NCBI GenBank assembly: GCA_034509735.1
Contig: JACGWO010000006.1
Location: forward strand, 9,749,001 to 9,813,000
Direction of reading: 5' to 3'
Length of the DNA stretch: 64,000 bases
From: Sesamum alatum
Taxonomy: Eukaryota > Streptophyta > Magnoliopsida > Lamiales > Pedaliaceae
How positions within the stretch are numbered: position 1 is the first letter of the stretch; each line of letters begins with the position of its first letter. A program made the position numbers and the translations under genes. Under the pieces are notes generated by a model. That model had not been told where the DNA came from. It saw only the letters and a list, made by a program, of their open reading frames with translations, and ran no database searches. Of this stretch, positions 36,480 to 48,709 are shown one piece after another.

Positions 36480-36660
36480 TTAATTTCCAAAACCCTTCTT
36501 CAACTCCACCTATATCTTTCTTCTTCTTCTTCTTTGTCTAGTTACAGATTCCAGTTCCACGGATACTAACCTAATCAAAGAAATAACAAAATCCAACAAT
36601 GTCTGGTGGAATCTGAGAAGTTGGGACAGTGGGTGGTCTCCTGTGAGGGGATTTGTTCGC
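36480..36660 (-). promoter_or_regulatory. 5' untranslated region and proximal promoter of TON2
   Basis: Upstream of the TON2 start the minus strand shows a run of GAAGAA repeats (about 36519-36533) and purine-rich leader sequence typical of a plant 5' UTR. No TATA box could be assigned with confidence. Confidence 0.35.
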
Positions 36661-39600
36661 CTGCACTAAAAGTGCAGCTTCTAAGAGCGTGGTTGGCCTA
36701 TTGATTTGGATTTGGATATTATACATGATTCAAATGTGAAGGATATATGAATTGAAATTATATTTCACTAAACGTTCTTTTTTTTAAAAAAGAATTTTAC
36801 TATTAACTATTTACATGTACAATTGATATTTTTTTATTTTTTTTAAAAATAGTCATAAAAATTATAAATATTTTACAAATTTGGAATTGTTTTGAAAAAT
36901 ATAATTAATAATAATTATTTATATAAGTGATAATATTATAATTATTATATGGTATATAAATAATAGCAACTTATTAAGTTTTTTTATGAAATGTCATAAT
37001 GAATATATAGTTTCACAAAAAAAAATTGTGAGTTTTGTTGATTCTATTAACTTTGTGTATATCTCTTGACTTTTGTTTGTTTTCGTGTTATTAAGCTGAT
37101 TATTTTCACGATATTGTTGTGTAGGTTGTACTAAATTATGCATTTTGTTGTAAAATTTATCATCTTTTTTTGGGCCAATTATTTCTCTTTTAGTGACTAA
37201 GTTCACGTTACAGCTTACATATTTGAAGTTGATTTAATAATTTATTAACTAAAGTTCAAAACACTAATATTCTCTTAATTTCAATCTATTTAAGTAATTT
37301 AATTTAAATTAAATAAGAATAACTTTTGTTCCTTTTTTTTTTTTTTACTAAATTTTTACTTCACTTTGACTCAATCTATATAATTCATTTATTAAATAAG
37401 AGTCCAATTATTGGTCTAATTATACTATCGGTTAGAACTCCTTGACATTGTTAAATTATGGCCTTGTAAAATTGTATCTATTTTATAATTTTAATAAGAT
37501 TAGTTTAGTCATCAGGAAAAAAAAATTAAAAACTAAAAACATTAAGTTTACTCATATACTTTATGATACTTTATTTTAGAATTAAAATTTTACCTTTAGT
37601 ATTCTACCATACCATTTAACTTTATATGTGTTTAACGCCTGAAGAATACTAATTAAATATATTAGTGGAAATAACTTAATATTTTATATTTTGTGTTAAT
37701 GTTATAGTAGTTTAAATTTTTATTTTGATAATATCATTGTCCAATATTTTAAGTTTGTATCATATTAATTATAAAATACAATAGGTGATAATCAGATCAA
37801 GGATCTTTATTCAAAGATCAAATTATAAAGAAGTAAAATTTGCTAAAAAGAAATTACTATTAAATTAAGTTTAAACTTTCTTTTAATCGATATCTGTATA
37901 TCGTGTACATAGCATTTTAAACGCAGAACATAAGACCAAGTCAAGTGATTTCATATGCTAAAATTTGATATATGTAATTTTTTTTCTCTATTAATAATAG
38001 TATTAAATTTCTTAATCAACTATATTCATAGTCAATTAAGACCAAGAAAATAATAAATAAACTATCAAAATTTAATAAAACTATATTTATGTAAACTAAA
38101 TAATTTTCTTTATCAAGGCTACCACAACATTAAATATTATAACAAAAATAATATTACAGGAAAAATATATAAATAAAAGATTATTCCATTAATCACAACC
38201 CTCAAGTTTTTATCTTAATAAGAAAACTTATAATGTATAGCTAAATACAATGACTTTAAGTATAAGTTTGGAACCTTAATTTTGTATATTAGATCAAAGT
38301 TTCTTTTATAATTTTTTCCATAGGCATATGTATCCTTTAAAATTTCATCTTTAATTCTTATGTTAGTATTTTATGTTTTGTGAGATATAATTTAAAACAT
38401 AGTTATAAATTAAACTATATTAAATTCCTTTAATTAACCAACATGAGAATAAGAAAATAAGTATTACATAATAATTTAAAAATAATCTATCTGTGTCTTT
38501 TAAATCTGAATCTAAATTTGAATATTTAAAAAACTAAAATTTAAAGAAAAATAGTTCCAAAATTATTTACTCTATCAGGCTGGTTATATAAATATGTACT
38601 ATTAAAAATTTAAGGTTATATTACAATAATTATAGAATTAGTCAAGTAAATAAATATATCATGAACAATTGACTGGTTAAATGGAATTAAAAAGGTGAAT
38701 ATCCAAATAATATTATAATTTAATAATTATTTATTAAATCATCAATTCCTGTTGATTTTGTAACAAAGTTATCTAGAGTAAGATTTTATACTTTTTTTTA
38801 TTTTTCCTATAAATTAATCATAATTTATACTTTATAATTAGAATTGATGTACACAAATTAATTAGTAAAACTTATAAAAGTATCACTTCATATAGTCTAA
38901 AAAAATTTAATTTGATACGATTATAATTATTTCATAAGAAGTACTTTATATGTCTGTCACCTATGGTTAAAAAGTCCCTAAACTCTAGTTTCATGAATTG
39001 ATTTTATTTGAAAATCTAATGTAGTCATAATGTTACGGTAGAAGAAAAATACATTAACAATATTAATCGAAAAATCAAGAACACAGAAAGGACATTTGGT
39101 ATTAAAGTCAAACTATGTTCTTATTAAAAGAAAGCCTATCTATCCCTCCTTTTCTATTATTTGGAACATATTTATTATATATTAGTTATTAGGAAAAACT
39201 GTTTCAAGAAACTTTTTGAATATTTTATAAGTCTTGTGGTATCGATATAAATATACTTTTAGATAAAATAAACATCTTGTTACATAAAAATTTGTATTTA
39301 TGATTAAAAATGAAAGTTGTCTGTGATTAAATGATTGCAATGACTTTTAAATTAAAATTTTCATGCTTTAAATTGGTTAATAATGCTTGTGGAATGAATT
39401 GAATTGCTACAAATTATTTTTTCATCTAATTTTATTTAATTAAGAGATTAATTAAGAATTTAATGATATAGAACTTTTTTTTTTTTTTTTTGATTTGGTA
39501 ATGATATAGAACTTAAATTACATATTTCTAGGAAAAGATGTATTTGGTAGAGTTTAAATAAATAGACCAAATACTTCAGGACAATATATATTTAGTAGCT

Positions 39601-41200
39601 CAATTAAGGGTCTCATTCCATTAATTAGATATCAATAATATTATCTACTATGATACCAAATTATGTCACTATAGTATTATGAGGTTATTTTAGCCATTAT
39701 AAAAAGTTAACAAATTAAAAACATCCCAAATTAATAATCATACTTTTAACTATGACATACATATACAACATAGTATGAAAATATGATTTATTATATATAA
39801 ATATTATATATAATAAATATTAGAATCCTATTATCATGTACTTTTTTATATGATTATAAATCCAATTAAAGGGTAGTCTTAATCACTTATATAATATATA
39901 CAACCAAAAGATTATATTAATTAATTACTTTACGTTTACATCCCTATATTTATAATAATAAAAATATCAGTTAAATTAATCCATCTTTAAATTTGCTTCA
40001 CTAATGAAATAAACTTTTAATTGTTTTCCTAGTTCTGCAAATTAGAAAAAAAAAACTAATTAATTTTATTTTTCTTTTTTAACTCTTATACCAATTATCG
40101 TTAAAGTTGTTTCTTATATAACTTTTTTGTAATAATCTCTTTAATTTCCATTTTATTCCTCATGTTGGTGGAAAATAGTTTAAATTGTCAAATAATATTT
40201 CATGAAATGAAATGAGTGTGACTAATCTTATTAACTTAGCGAATTAAAAATAAAAATGTACAGAAACTAAATTACTTATTATTGAAAATGATGCAATAGA
40301 ATTCTTATAAACCAAGTAATTATAAGTGCATTAAACATCCTACAAATCATAGACTTAGCTAATTCATAGAATAAGTTTTGAATAATATTATTATTATGAT
40401 TTTGTAATCAATATTATAGAACAATTAATTATTAAACCACTTATGAAGTAAGTGATCTTATTCTAAGTTTGTTTTTCGTAAAGAATTTATTAATTTTTAA
40501 CATAAACTTATTCAAAGTCCTTGTTTTTAATTGAACTATATTTTCGTTGAACTTGTGGTATTATACTATTTAATTAGGTACCCCAAAATATTATCTATTG
40601 ACATATAAAATTATATGTTCTGCAATTTTAATACTTTTAATCATTACAAAAAAAAATTAAAGTTACTCATGTTTTTATAATTATCTTATTATAAAATTTA
40701 ACTTATATTAAATTAATGATAAATGGTCCTACGGATTGCTTCCCTTTCCTTCAAAGAGATGCTTTTTCAAGTTTCTAAATTGTATCTTCTCCTAATTATA
40801 TAGCCTATATACTTTCCTAGTTACTATTATTTTTTACCAATTTTATTTAATTAATTATTAGTTATAAATAAAACTTTTTATTGTAATTTATTTTCATTAG
40901 AACTCTACTCAATTCAACTATGTAAGTAATTAACAAGTATAAATATAAACTCTAATTACAAAATTACTTATTTGCACACATAAATTTATAATCTACTATT
41001 ATATAGAAAGGACATAATTGGCATCACAAAAAAAGGAAGAAACATAAAACATGGCAAATTATTCACACTTTTATAATATTCATAGATCACTACTACTTAT
41101 AATTGTGGAAGTGAAATTGCTAATTTTGTCTCAATGTTTTTTTTTCCCGGTCGCATGCATATTAAACAACGTCATTTTGATGCATAAATGGTTGAGACAC
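36661..41200. other. Long AT-rich intergenic block
   Basis: About 4.5 kb of very AT-rich sequence without gene candidates. 37745-37985 matches 31036-31265 in the TON2 intron. Homopolymer T runs lie at 37331-37347 and 39477-39492. I see no element ends, so it may be a collection of decayed insertions. Confidence 0.5.
37745..37985. repeat. Diverged copy of the TON2-intron repeat
   Basis: Direct copy of 31036-31265 with perhaps three quarters identity by eye. The best part is GAACATAAGACCAAGTCAAG followed by ATATGCTAAAATTTGAT. Family unknown. Confidence 0.6.
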
Positions 41201-41204
41201 CATC

Positions 41205-41750
41205 ATTTTGATTGGATCAATTAATTACTAATCTAAAATCAAAGTGTGTTTAAATGAAATTGGGTCAAGCCTCAAGTGACCCTCAAAGGACCACGAAGAC
41301 CTATTATGCATTAAAGGCCCTTGATAAGGGCTTGCATCATCATGAATGGAGCTTACCTACCATTGTCTTGAAGCAAATTACTCGCTCTATATATAAAGGG
41401 AGTGTTTGGCCATTTGTAAGGTGCTTGCAAGGTGTGTGTGTATCTATATTTCTCTCCACTCTCTTATATCTCTTTTCTTCTTCTAAATAGTTGTATCTCT
41501 TTTCATCATTATCAAGAACTTGAAATAGATATAAGCTTCTTTTTTGAGAAACCTAAAACACTTTCTACTTCATAGAAGTGTTGTTCTAGTTCCACTTTGT
41601 TTGGTTTCTAGCAAGACTCAAAGAGACACAAGTTAGTATTTTGTGTGGACTTGCTAGAGAGAACATATCTTTGCTCTTGTGTGGACAAAGCAAGACACCT
41701 TTTTTTGATGAGATCTTTTGAAGCTAGGACACTCCACTACTCTCAACGAG
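41205..41750 (+). repeat. LTR-like dispersed repeat, copy 2
   Basis: Partner of 24325-24862. It contains TATATATAAAGGGAGTG at about 41390-41404, a good TATA box in the position expected for an LTR promoter. An 78-codon open frame at 41254-41490 lies inside it and has no recognisable protein. Confidence 0.6.
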
Positions 41751-42379
41751 ACATATTTTATTCGAGTAGAGGTTCAAAAACCTAAGTTATTTTGGGACTT
41801 TGGGTTTGTTCAGTGCTAAAATTGTTATAGAGCACAGTTGGCGACCGATCAATATGCAATTTACTACGATTAAAGTACTGACTTTAGGAATTATATCCTT
41901 GATTAAGTTGGTATAGATCCCTTTAGTGTGTGGCAATGTTAAAATTTTGGTTGAATATTGAGTTTCAATCTCATGAGAAGTCTTTTCAAACATAGTTGTT
42001 TGATATGTGAAAATGGACTTATGTGACAGGTGTGGTATTAACTGTTATGACAAATTTAGATATTGATAACCAAAACACCAAACACCAATTGGTAAGCTTT
42101 TCTTGGCAGTTGTTCAATATTCCTTAGGAGATTTGTTGAATGGCAAGGTAAAATAAGTTGTTGCAATGCAACTCTAATCGTCTTGGTATTTCACTGGTCT
42201 TGTCCAAACTTCACTTCTATTTGTGCCAGTGATTAAGATATATTTGAATTTTTATCCTATAGGTTGTTGCTACCAAGATGGAATTAGATAATAATCTTAT
42301 AGGTTCTAGTCAATTACTATACTTCCATGTGCCAAAATTTGGACTCTAGAATAAATATAAGAAATTACACAAAACTAAA
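41751..42379. other. Unassigned DNA flanking the hAT remnant
   Basis: No gene or repeat boundary recognised. It may include the 3' part of the hAT element, but no terminal repeat was found. Confidence 0.3.
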
Positions 42380-43925
42380 TATTACTAGGCCGAGTTGATC
42401 TGCCAATAACTTAAAGCAGTTGGTCTTCCGTAGCTCCTTTTCCTAACTCGATAGAGGGATATCTCGTCATATATCTTTGTTTTTTTCTTTCTCAACATTG
42501 TTATCACTATAATCCTTGAGACCACTCAAAACCTTTGGCCTCAAACAAGAAGATTCTTTATCATACTGGAAAGCTAGATTCAAATAATATGCAACAACAT
42601 GCAATTTTTTTCCAACATTTTATCCCATTTTGCAGCTGAAATAATCTTTTTTTGTTGCAAATAAAGCTTAACTAGCCTTCCTTGCCCTATACATGCCTTC
42701 ATACATATAAGCTAATATCTATTTTTCATCAAAATCAGAAATGCCATAACAAGCGTACAAGAGGGGTTCCGATTCTTATAATAATGGTACAATTATTTCA
42801 AAACCTCTTATATCTAAGATGAGTTGCTTAACTTGTTTTCTCATATCTTTTCTAGAAATTTTTGGAAATCTTGACATGTCATCGTAGTTTGCAAGTTATC
42901 TTAATGCTCACTCAAACTTTACAATACAATGAACATGTTGAAAAACGAGTAACTCCAGATCAGATAATCTCATTCCATCTCTCTCTTTTTCTCCACCAAT
43001 TAAGAGATCATTTTATTATAGATAAAAACAAGTCACTTTGGATACATGTATACCAAATTATTGACATGAGGCAAGTCATCAATGTCTTTCATTATCAAAT
43101 TAACACAATGAGCAGCACAAGCGACTAATAAATAGCCGTCTTATAATTACTTGCATTATCCGTGACTAAGTGAACTACATTGCTTACATAAACTATTTCC
43201 ACAATTTCATCAAACAAATTACACAAATTTCAGCCATTGACTCAATAACAACACAACAACACATTTAGTAAATGAGATTCTAGAAGGACAATAACAAAAA
43301 AAATTAACCATTCGCCTCTATCTAGAATCTTTCAAAGAGTGATAGCTAGGTGTAGGTAACCATGAGTTGTAGATGCAATTTTACTCATAACAACTTGAAA
43401 ATCAGGAGAACTGTAAGCACTGAAAGAAATACATGCATCCTAAAACCATAGTGCAATTGCCAAATCAGTATCATGTCATTTGTCTTTTCTTGGAAAGTAG
43501 CTTTTGGATTAAATTGAGAAGGATCACAAATATCACTTTGAAAGTAAGTGTCCAATACCATTTTTTTTTTCTTCTTGAGAATATTGGTTGCACAACCTTG
43601 TGGTGTCCTTTTCGAGTAGGGGTCATGTCATCATCATGCTCAAACTCATGTACACTTGTGCAAATGCATATTCATCAAAATCTAAATCCGCCTGCTTCTC
43701 ATTTGCTCTTTCGACATTCTCTTTTAAAGATCTTGGATCATGAACTGAACGCTTGGAGGCACTTACCTATAATTAACTGCATTTCTTTTCTTTTCAGCAA
43801 GATGTTTCTTCATACAATTCTTCCTCCATTCCTAAAATAAGTGTGGCAAAATCCACAAGTTAATGTCTTCCTTCTATCATTACTTGTCTCTAGTAACGTC
43901 CATAGATTTTTATACATAATTGTGA
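42380..43925 (-). pseudogene. Decayed hAT-superfamily transposase
   Basis: Minus-strand fragments follow hAT order. A BED-type zinc finger begins near 43915 (MYKNLWTLLE.. then CGFCHTYFRNGGR). A DUF659-like region at about 43280-43480 reads LAIALWF, DACISFSAYSSPDFQVV, MSKIASTTHGYLHLAI. Near 43080-43190 there is VHLVTDNASNYKTA then CAAHCVNL-like text with the catalytic-type TDNASNY motif. Near 42560-42700 comes AYMYEGMYRARKA, LHVVAYYLNLAFQYDKES, and near 42430 DEISLYRVRKGA. Frames change at almost every step and stops are frequent, so it is long dead. Element ends were not identified. Confidence 0.8.
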
Positions 43926-44416
43926 GACCAATTGATAAATATTAAAGAAAATTGATTGTTAAATAAATTATAGGTTGAAATTTGAATGTTAATAGTTCAA
44001 GGGACAAAATTTAAGCTTTATAAAATCTTTGGGGCCGAATTATATAAATTGAAAATTTAAGGGATCAATTTATGATTTCAATAAAAATTTACAAAAAAAA
44101 AAAAAAAAAAAAAAAAAGAACAATGAAGAAAGCAAGAAAGTTGAGAGTGGGAGGTGGTCGTGTGAGGCCAATCCCCACACGTGTCACTCACAAAAAATTG
44201 TGCCACCCTTCACTGTAATATCTGGAACCACATTTTTTCCCTTAACATATTCATAGATGCTAAAGTTGAGGATTAAATACAATATTTTATGATGTATGTC
44301 ATTATGTGATGCCTATGTAATATATTGGTGAAAATAGGAACTATCTTATTGGCCTTAAAGGTGAATTTATTATTAAAATGAATTGCAATTACGGAAGAGT
44401 GTGTCACATTCACACT
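43926..44416. other. Intergenic spacer with a 28-bp poly-A run
   Basis: AT-rich. The poly-A run at about 44091-44117 might mark the end of a retroposed copy, but no coding sequence or target duplication supports that. Confidence 0.35.
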
Positions 44417-44423
44417 TATTAAA

Positions 44424-45789
44424 TGGGAAAAATGCATCCCGCCCCCTATGTTATTAGAAAGTGGCAAAACATCCCCTTGTGTTAAAAAAAAAAAATATCT
44501 CAATTTACCTCCTTGTGTTTTAAAAAGAGAAGCAAAATACCCCCTCACTCAGGGTGTACAACACACGCGCCAATTTTCCTTTTTTTTTAATATTTTTATT
44601 TATAATATCTTTATTTTATAACCGTTAGATCTTATTTTGTAGATTGACGGCTCAGATTCAATTTACATATATAATAATATACAAAAATTATAAAATAAAC
44701 TTTTTATAATATATGTAATAAATAAAAATAAATATATATGTATAATATACTTATAGAAATATATTTTATATTATATATGTATATACGTATAATATATATA
44801 GCAACCCGTACTTCCCCCTCCCCCTCCCCCTCCCCCCCCTGTCGTCGGCCTCCCCTGTATGGGTGTTGTCTGACCGTCCCCTACCCCCGCCTCGCGTTGT
44901 CCGTCCGCCCCCTTCGTCGTTGGGCCAACAAACCGTTGCTCGCTTTTCTTCCCCCCAACCATCATTGCGACTGCCCCCCCTCCCCCAACCGCCGCCCTTC
45001 CCCATCCCCTCCTCGCGCCGTTGTCGTTTCCCTCCCTTCCCCTCCCCCCCCCCCCGTACTTCCCCCTCCCCCTCCCTGTCGCCGGCCTCCCCTGTATGGG
45101 TGTTGTCTGACCGTCCCCTACCCCCGCCTCGCGTTGTCCGGCCGCCCCCTCCGTCGTCGGGCCAACAAACCGTTGCTCGCTTTTTCTTCCCCCAACCATC
45201 ATTGCGACTGCCCCCTTCCCCCAACCGCCGCCCTTCCCCATCCCCTCCTCGCGCCGTTGTCGTTTCCCTCCCCTTCCCCTCCCCCCCCCCCCCCCCAATC
45301 AGTGCCCAAACCACTCCCTCCCCTTCTCGTCTCCCTGCCTCCCCTCCCCCCCCCCAGCAAAATATTTATATATTATAAAAAATATTTTTATATTTTATAA
45401 ATTTATTTTTATAACTTGTATAAATCTGAGCCATTGATTTAATTCAAACTGACATAAGCCGTTGATTATATACATCAACATGAACCATTGATATAGGTAA
45501 GAAAATCTTTTGACCATTGATTTGTTTATTAAATCTCAACCATTGATATATATATATATATATATATATAACAAGATCTAACGATTCATATTTAGGGATA
45601 TAAAGGTAATTTTGTAGGTCAAATGTAAGCAAAATCACACCTTTGGCGCGTGATGGACACCCCATGGTATAAGAGGATAGTTTGCTTCTTTTTTAAAAAC
45701 ACAAGGCAGTAAATTGAGAATTTTTTTTTACACAAGGAGATAAATTGCTCTTTTCGAATAACACAGGAGGCGAAATGCATTTTGCCCCA
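44424..45789. mobile_element. MULE-like TIR element with GC-rich cargo, 1366 bp
   Basis: Left end TGGGAAAAATGCATCCCGCC, right end in reverse complement TGGGGCAAAATGCATTTCGCC. The arms stay alignable for at least 150 bp and, less well, to about 230 bp (both contain CGTTAGATCTT). TATTAAA(T) flanks both sides (44417-44423, 45790-45796), a 7-8 bp duplication. The interior holds no transposase. Instead it has a C-rich block in two tandem copies (44813-45298) bounded by AT-rich DNA. Non-autonomous; the cargo resembles what Pack-MULEs carry, although its source is unknown. Confidence 0.8.
44813..45298. repeat. 237-bp GC-rich tandem duplication inside the TIR element
   Basis: Two copies with a 237-base period (for example CCTGTATGGGTGTTGTCTGA begins at 44854 and 45091). 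They are nearly identical apart from the lengths of C runs. The GC content contrasts sharply with the AT-rich flanks. Long proline-rich or glycine-rich frames on both strands are composition artefacts. The minus strand has several runs of four or more G close together and could fold as G-quadruplexes. Confidence 0.9.
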
Positions 45790-45796
45790 TATTAAA

Positions 45797-45992
45797 TGTA
45801 AAAGTTAATCAAGGTTTCATTTCCTCTTGTTTAATTAAGCTTATTCAATTATATTCTAAATTCTCAATAATTGCTATAATATTGAGGAATCGATGAAAAA
45901 TTACCAGAAATATAGAAGTTATATTTGAGAAATATTATGCTTGTTCAAAGAGTATATGAGGGGTTTTAATAAATCCTTATGTTACAATTGAC

Positions 45993-46023
<31 letters not shown>

Positions 46024-46039
46024 CCTTGGAGAGTTTAGA
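45797..46039. other. Intergenic spacer with a TA microsatellite
   Basis: AT-rich, with (TA)n at about 45998-46023. Nothing else recognised. Confidence 0.4.
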
Positions 46040-47383
46040 TTTTTAGTTTATTTAGAAGAAAAATGAGTGAAGATCTTCGGTAGAAATAAGATATTGAAAA
46101 ATTGGTGAAAAGTGTAAGAATATTATTTCATGTTTTATTTAAAATTTACGACTTTCCTGATATATTGATTATACGGATCATATTATTAAGAAGTGGAGCA
46201 CTTGAAAAATATTCCGACAGAAATCTAAGACCAACGACATGTTAGAACTTTCTGTAAGTAAAATAATTGGCTTTATCTATATATATATATATATATATAT
46301 ATATTCCTTTTTCTTTTGATATTACTTTTATTTAAGTTTATGGCTTGTGCTGGAACTAATCTACCCTAAATTGTATGATTGATGATTTAATTTGAATGAA
46401 TTTATTGTGGAAACATGATAAGAAAGTGCGTCACCATGCATGTTCAATTTGTGGAATGATATTGCTACTTATGCTTTCAAATGAAGATGCAATGACATGT
46501 GGTCTTCCTTGACTGGTTACTTACAAGAACGATGATGTGTATAATCGAGGGAGTGATGGAAACTAAATATATTATTATGTGAGTTCCCCTTCAATTGGCC
46601 TTGATGGATCTGTGTGGATAAAAAGGCCTCGATGACTATCTGGATTTAAAGGCCTCAATGTCTCTCTGTAGATTAAAAGACCTCAATACCTTTGTGTGGT
46701 AAACAACCTTGTTAGCCCTGTCTGGTTTACAAGCGGGAAATCACTGAATTATTATGTGATTGATTGTGAGGGTTGAGTTGGTGGAGAAAAATATTATATC
46801 ACCTTCTTGTAAGTAGACTAGGAAGGAAAGATTTGATTGACTATCTTGGTATGAGATGATTGCATTGCGAAATAGAATGAGACGTGTTGAAATCTGATTG
46901 ATTATATTTTATATGATGTGCTCACTGTTGTCTTGTTGAACTGGATTGAATTACATGTATATGTGATGCTGGTTATTTACTTATTCAGTTACATGCTCAT
47001 TCCTCTGCTAACATCTTTCAGGTGTGATCTTATTGTGTCCACTTACTGAGATATAAGTCCAAATTTTGCATTCCCAATTAGGTTGGGCCAGTATGTGGCA
47101 TTCTCTTCATGAGTCAATAATAATAGAAATCGCAATTTTTGAGAATGTTAATTATAAATTAAAAGTAAGGTTGGCACGTGAACTAATCATAGTAATTCTG
47201 TTTTGTTGTGCTTGAGGAATATATGTATACCCTGTGACGGAGAAGATAAATGTGCTTGTTGTGTTGATGGAATATCTATGTTTTGTGGTCAAGTTTATAT
47301 ACACACACAATATATATATAGACATAGTTTTGTTTAGAGAGTGGGTATTAAGATCGTAGTGCCGTTAAGGGGTGCTATATTAG
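46040..47383 (+). repeat. Probable 5' LTR of a truncated Gypsy element
   Basis: Placed upstream of a primer binding site at 47385 and a Gypsy pol fragment at 48710. The last part, GATCGTAGTGCCGTTAAGG to GGGTGCTATATTA, directly precedes the PBS. The left edge is a guess, since no second LTR is in the window for comparison. It includes a TA repeat (46278-46303) and the short tandem units at 46597-46738. Confidence 0.5.
46597..46738. repeat. ~28-bp tandem repeat within the Gypsy LTR
   Basis: Four to five diverged units of the form GGCCTCGATGnnTnTCTGGATTAAAA (starting near 46597, 46626, 46652 and 46680). Short tandem arrays of this kind are common in plant LTR U3 regions. Confidence 0.7.
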
Positions 47384-47384
47384 G

Positions 47385-47396
47385 TGGTATCAGAGT
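47385..47396 (+). other. Primer binding site of the Gypsy element
   Basis: TGGTATCAGAGT, one mismatch from the standard initiator tRNA-Met site, placed just after the LTR end and 33 bases before the nested TIR element. Confidence 0.7.
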
Positions 47397-47429
47397 AGGG
47401 ATTAGATTCTTGGGGGATATTTGTTAAAA

Positions 47430-48533
47430 GGGTTAAATGCGGACACCCCCAACGTATGAGGAGTTTTGCACTTTGTCCCCCAATCGTTTTTTTTTTTTTT
47501 TTTTTTTTTTTTACACTCGGCCGCCCAACCTTTTCTTTTTGTTGCACTTTGCCTTTTTTTTTCCACTTTCTGGCGAATCAAAGGAGAATATTCTAACAGC
47601 GTGAACACACACGCTTTTGGGCGATTTACAACAGGGTAAAATTATAATTTCATACTCTAATTTAAAATAAAAAAACAAAAAAATGAAGAGGTTTCTTCTT
47701 CATCTCCCCCTCCTCCAACCCCCCCCCCCCCTTTCCTTCTCTTTTCTTCTTCATTTTTTCCTTTTCTTCTTCTTTTGTTGTCTACCACCATGTCCACTTT
47801 TTTTTTCTTTTCTTGTTCATCCCCCTCCCACCACCACTCCCACTTTTCTATTTTCTTCTTCAAATTTCTCATCGAATAGAAGGAAAAAAAAAAAAAGCAG
47901 AGGAGTTTGACCCTCCAAATCCGACATTAAAATTGAAGCTTTCACTGAGGAATTTGAAATTAGTCAAAATAAAAAGTTCCATCTACTCCTGAGTTGCTAT
48001 CAATCAATAAAAATTGGTTGTTGTTTTTGAATTTTTAGGTTGAAATTGTATTTGAGTTACTCAAATTTTTGTTCCATTTTGCACTAATTTAGCTAATTTG
48101 GGGTAGATTTTGGTTTTGGTCTTGGAGGGTTGGAATAGGGTGACGAGGAAGTTGCACTGCTGGGGTTCTAGCGGCGGCGGCGACGGCAGCAACGGGGCTC
48201 ACGTTGGACGAAAAACCACGAGCAGGGAAGGTGGATGACAATGGTGGATGAAGAAGAAGAAGACCCTTCTTCTTCAATTTTCCTTTTATTTTTTTTTATT
48301 ATTTTTTAAAATAATTGGGTGTGAATTTATACTTTTACCCTGTTGTAAACCACCCTAAGGTGCGTGTGTTCACGCAGTCGGAATAACCCCCTTCGATTCA
48401 CCGAAAAATAGAAAAAAAAGGCAAAATGCAACAAAAAGAAAAAGTTGGGCGGTCGAGTGTAAAAAAAAATGGCTGGGGGGCAAAGTGCAAAACCCCTCAT
48501 ACGTTGGGGGGGGGGGGTGTCCGCATTTAACCC
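47430..48533. mobile_element. MULE-like TIR element nested in the Gypsy element, 1104 bp
   Basis: Perfect terminal match GGGTTAAATGCGGACACC on both arms, continuing with small changes for about 220 bp (TTTGCACTTTG, GTGAACACAC and ACAACAGGGTAAAA are shared). It is flanked by a perfect 9-bp duplication TTGTTAAAA (47421-47429, 48534-48542). No transposase is encoded. The interior has a pyrimidine-rich segment (47690-47870) and a GC-rich one (48115-48245, with GGCGGCGGCGACGG). These could be captured host fragments, but no source gene was recognised. It interrupts the Gypsy element between PBS and pol, so it is the younger insertion. Confidence 0.9.
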
Positions 48534-48709
48534 TTGTTAAAAATTCGTATTATTGAATGCTTAAAACATATATTATGAATCTAATTGCATATGTGATTTA
48601 AGATGGAAATTCAAGTGAACACATTGTTGGCCCAAATGAGTCATTTTGTACATAGTAAAATTGAACCACTAAGATATGGTATATGCGTACCTATGCTTAT
48701 TGGTGGGGT

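Noticed and set aside
44738..45400. Long overlapping ORFs on both strands (up to 220 codons)
   Set aside because: All are Pro/Ser- or Gly/Arg-rich translations of a C-rich tandem duplication inside a TIR element; several frames are open at once, as expected from composition alone.
47385..47396. TGGTATCAGAG match considered as part of a tRNA gene
   Set aside because: No tRNA fold surrounds it and its place after an LTR end fits a primer binding site.
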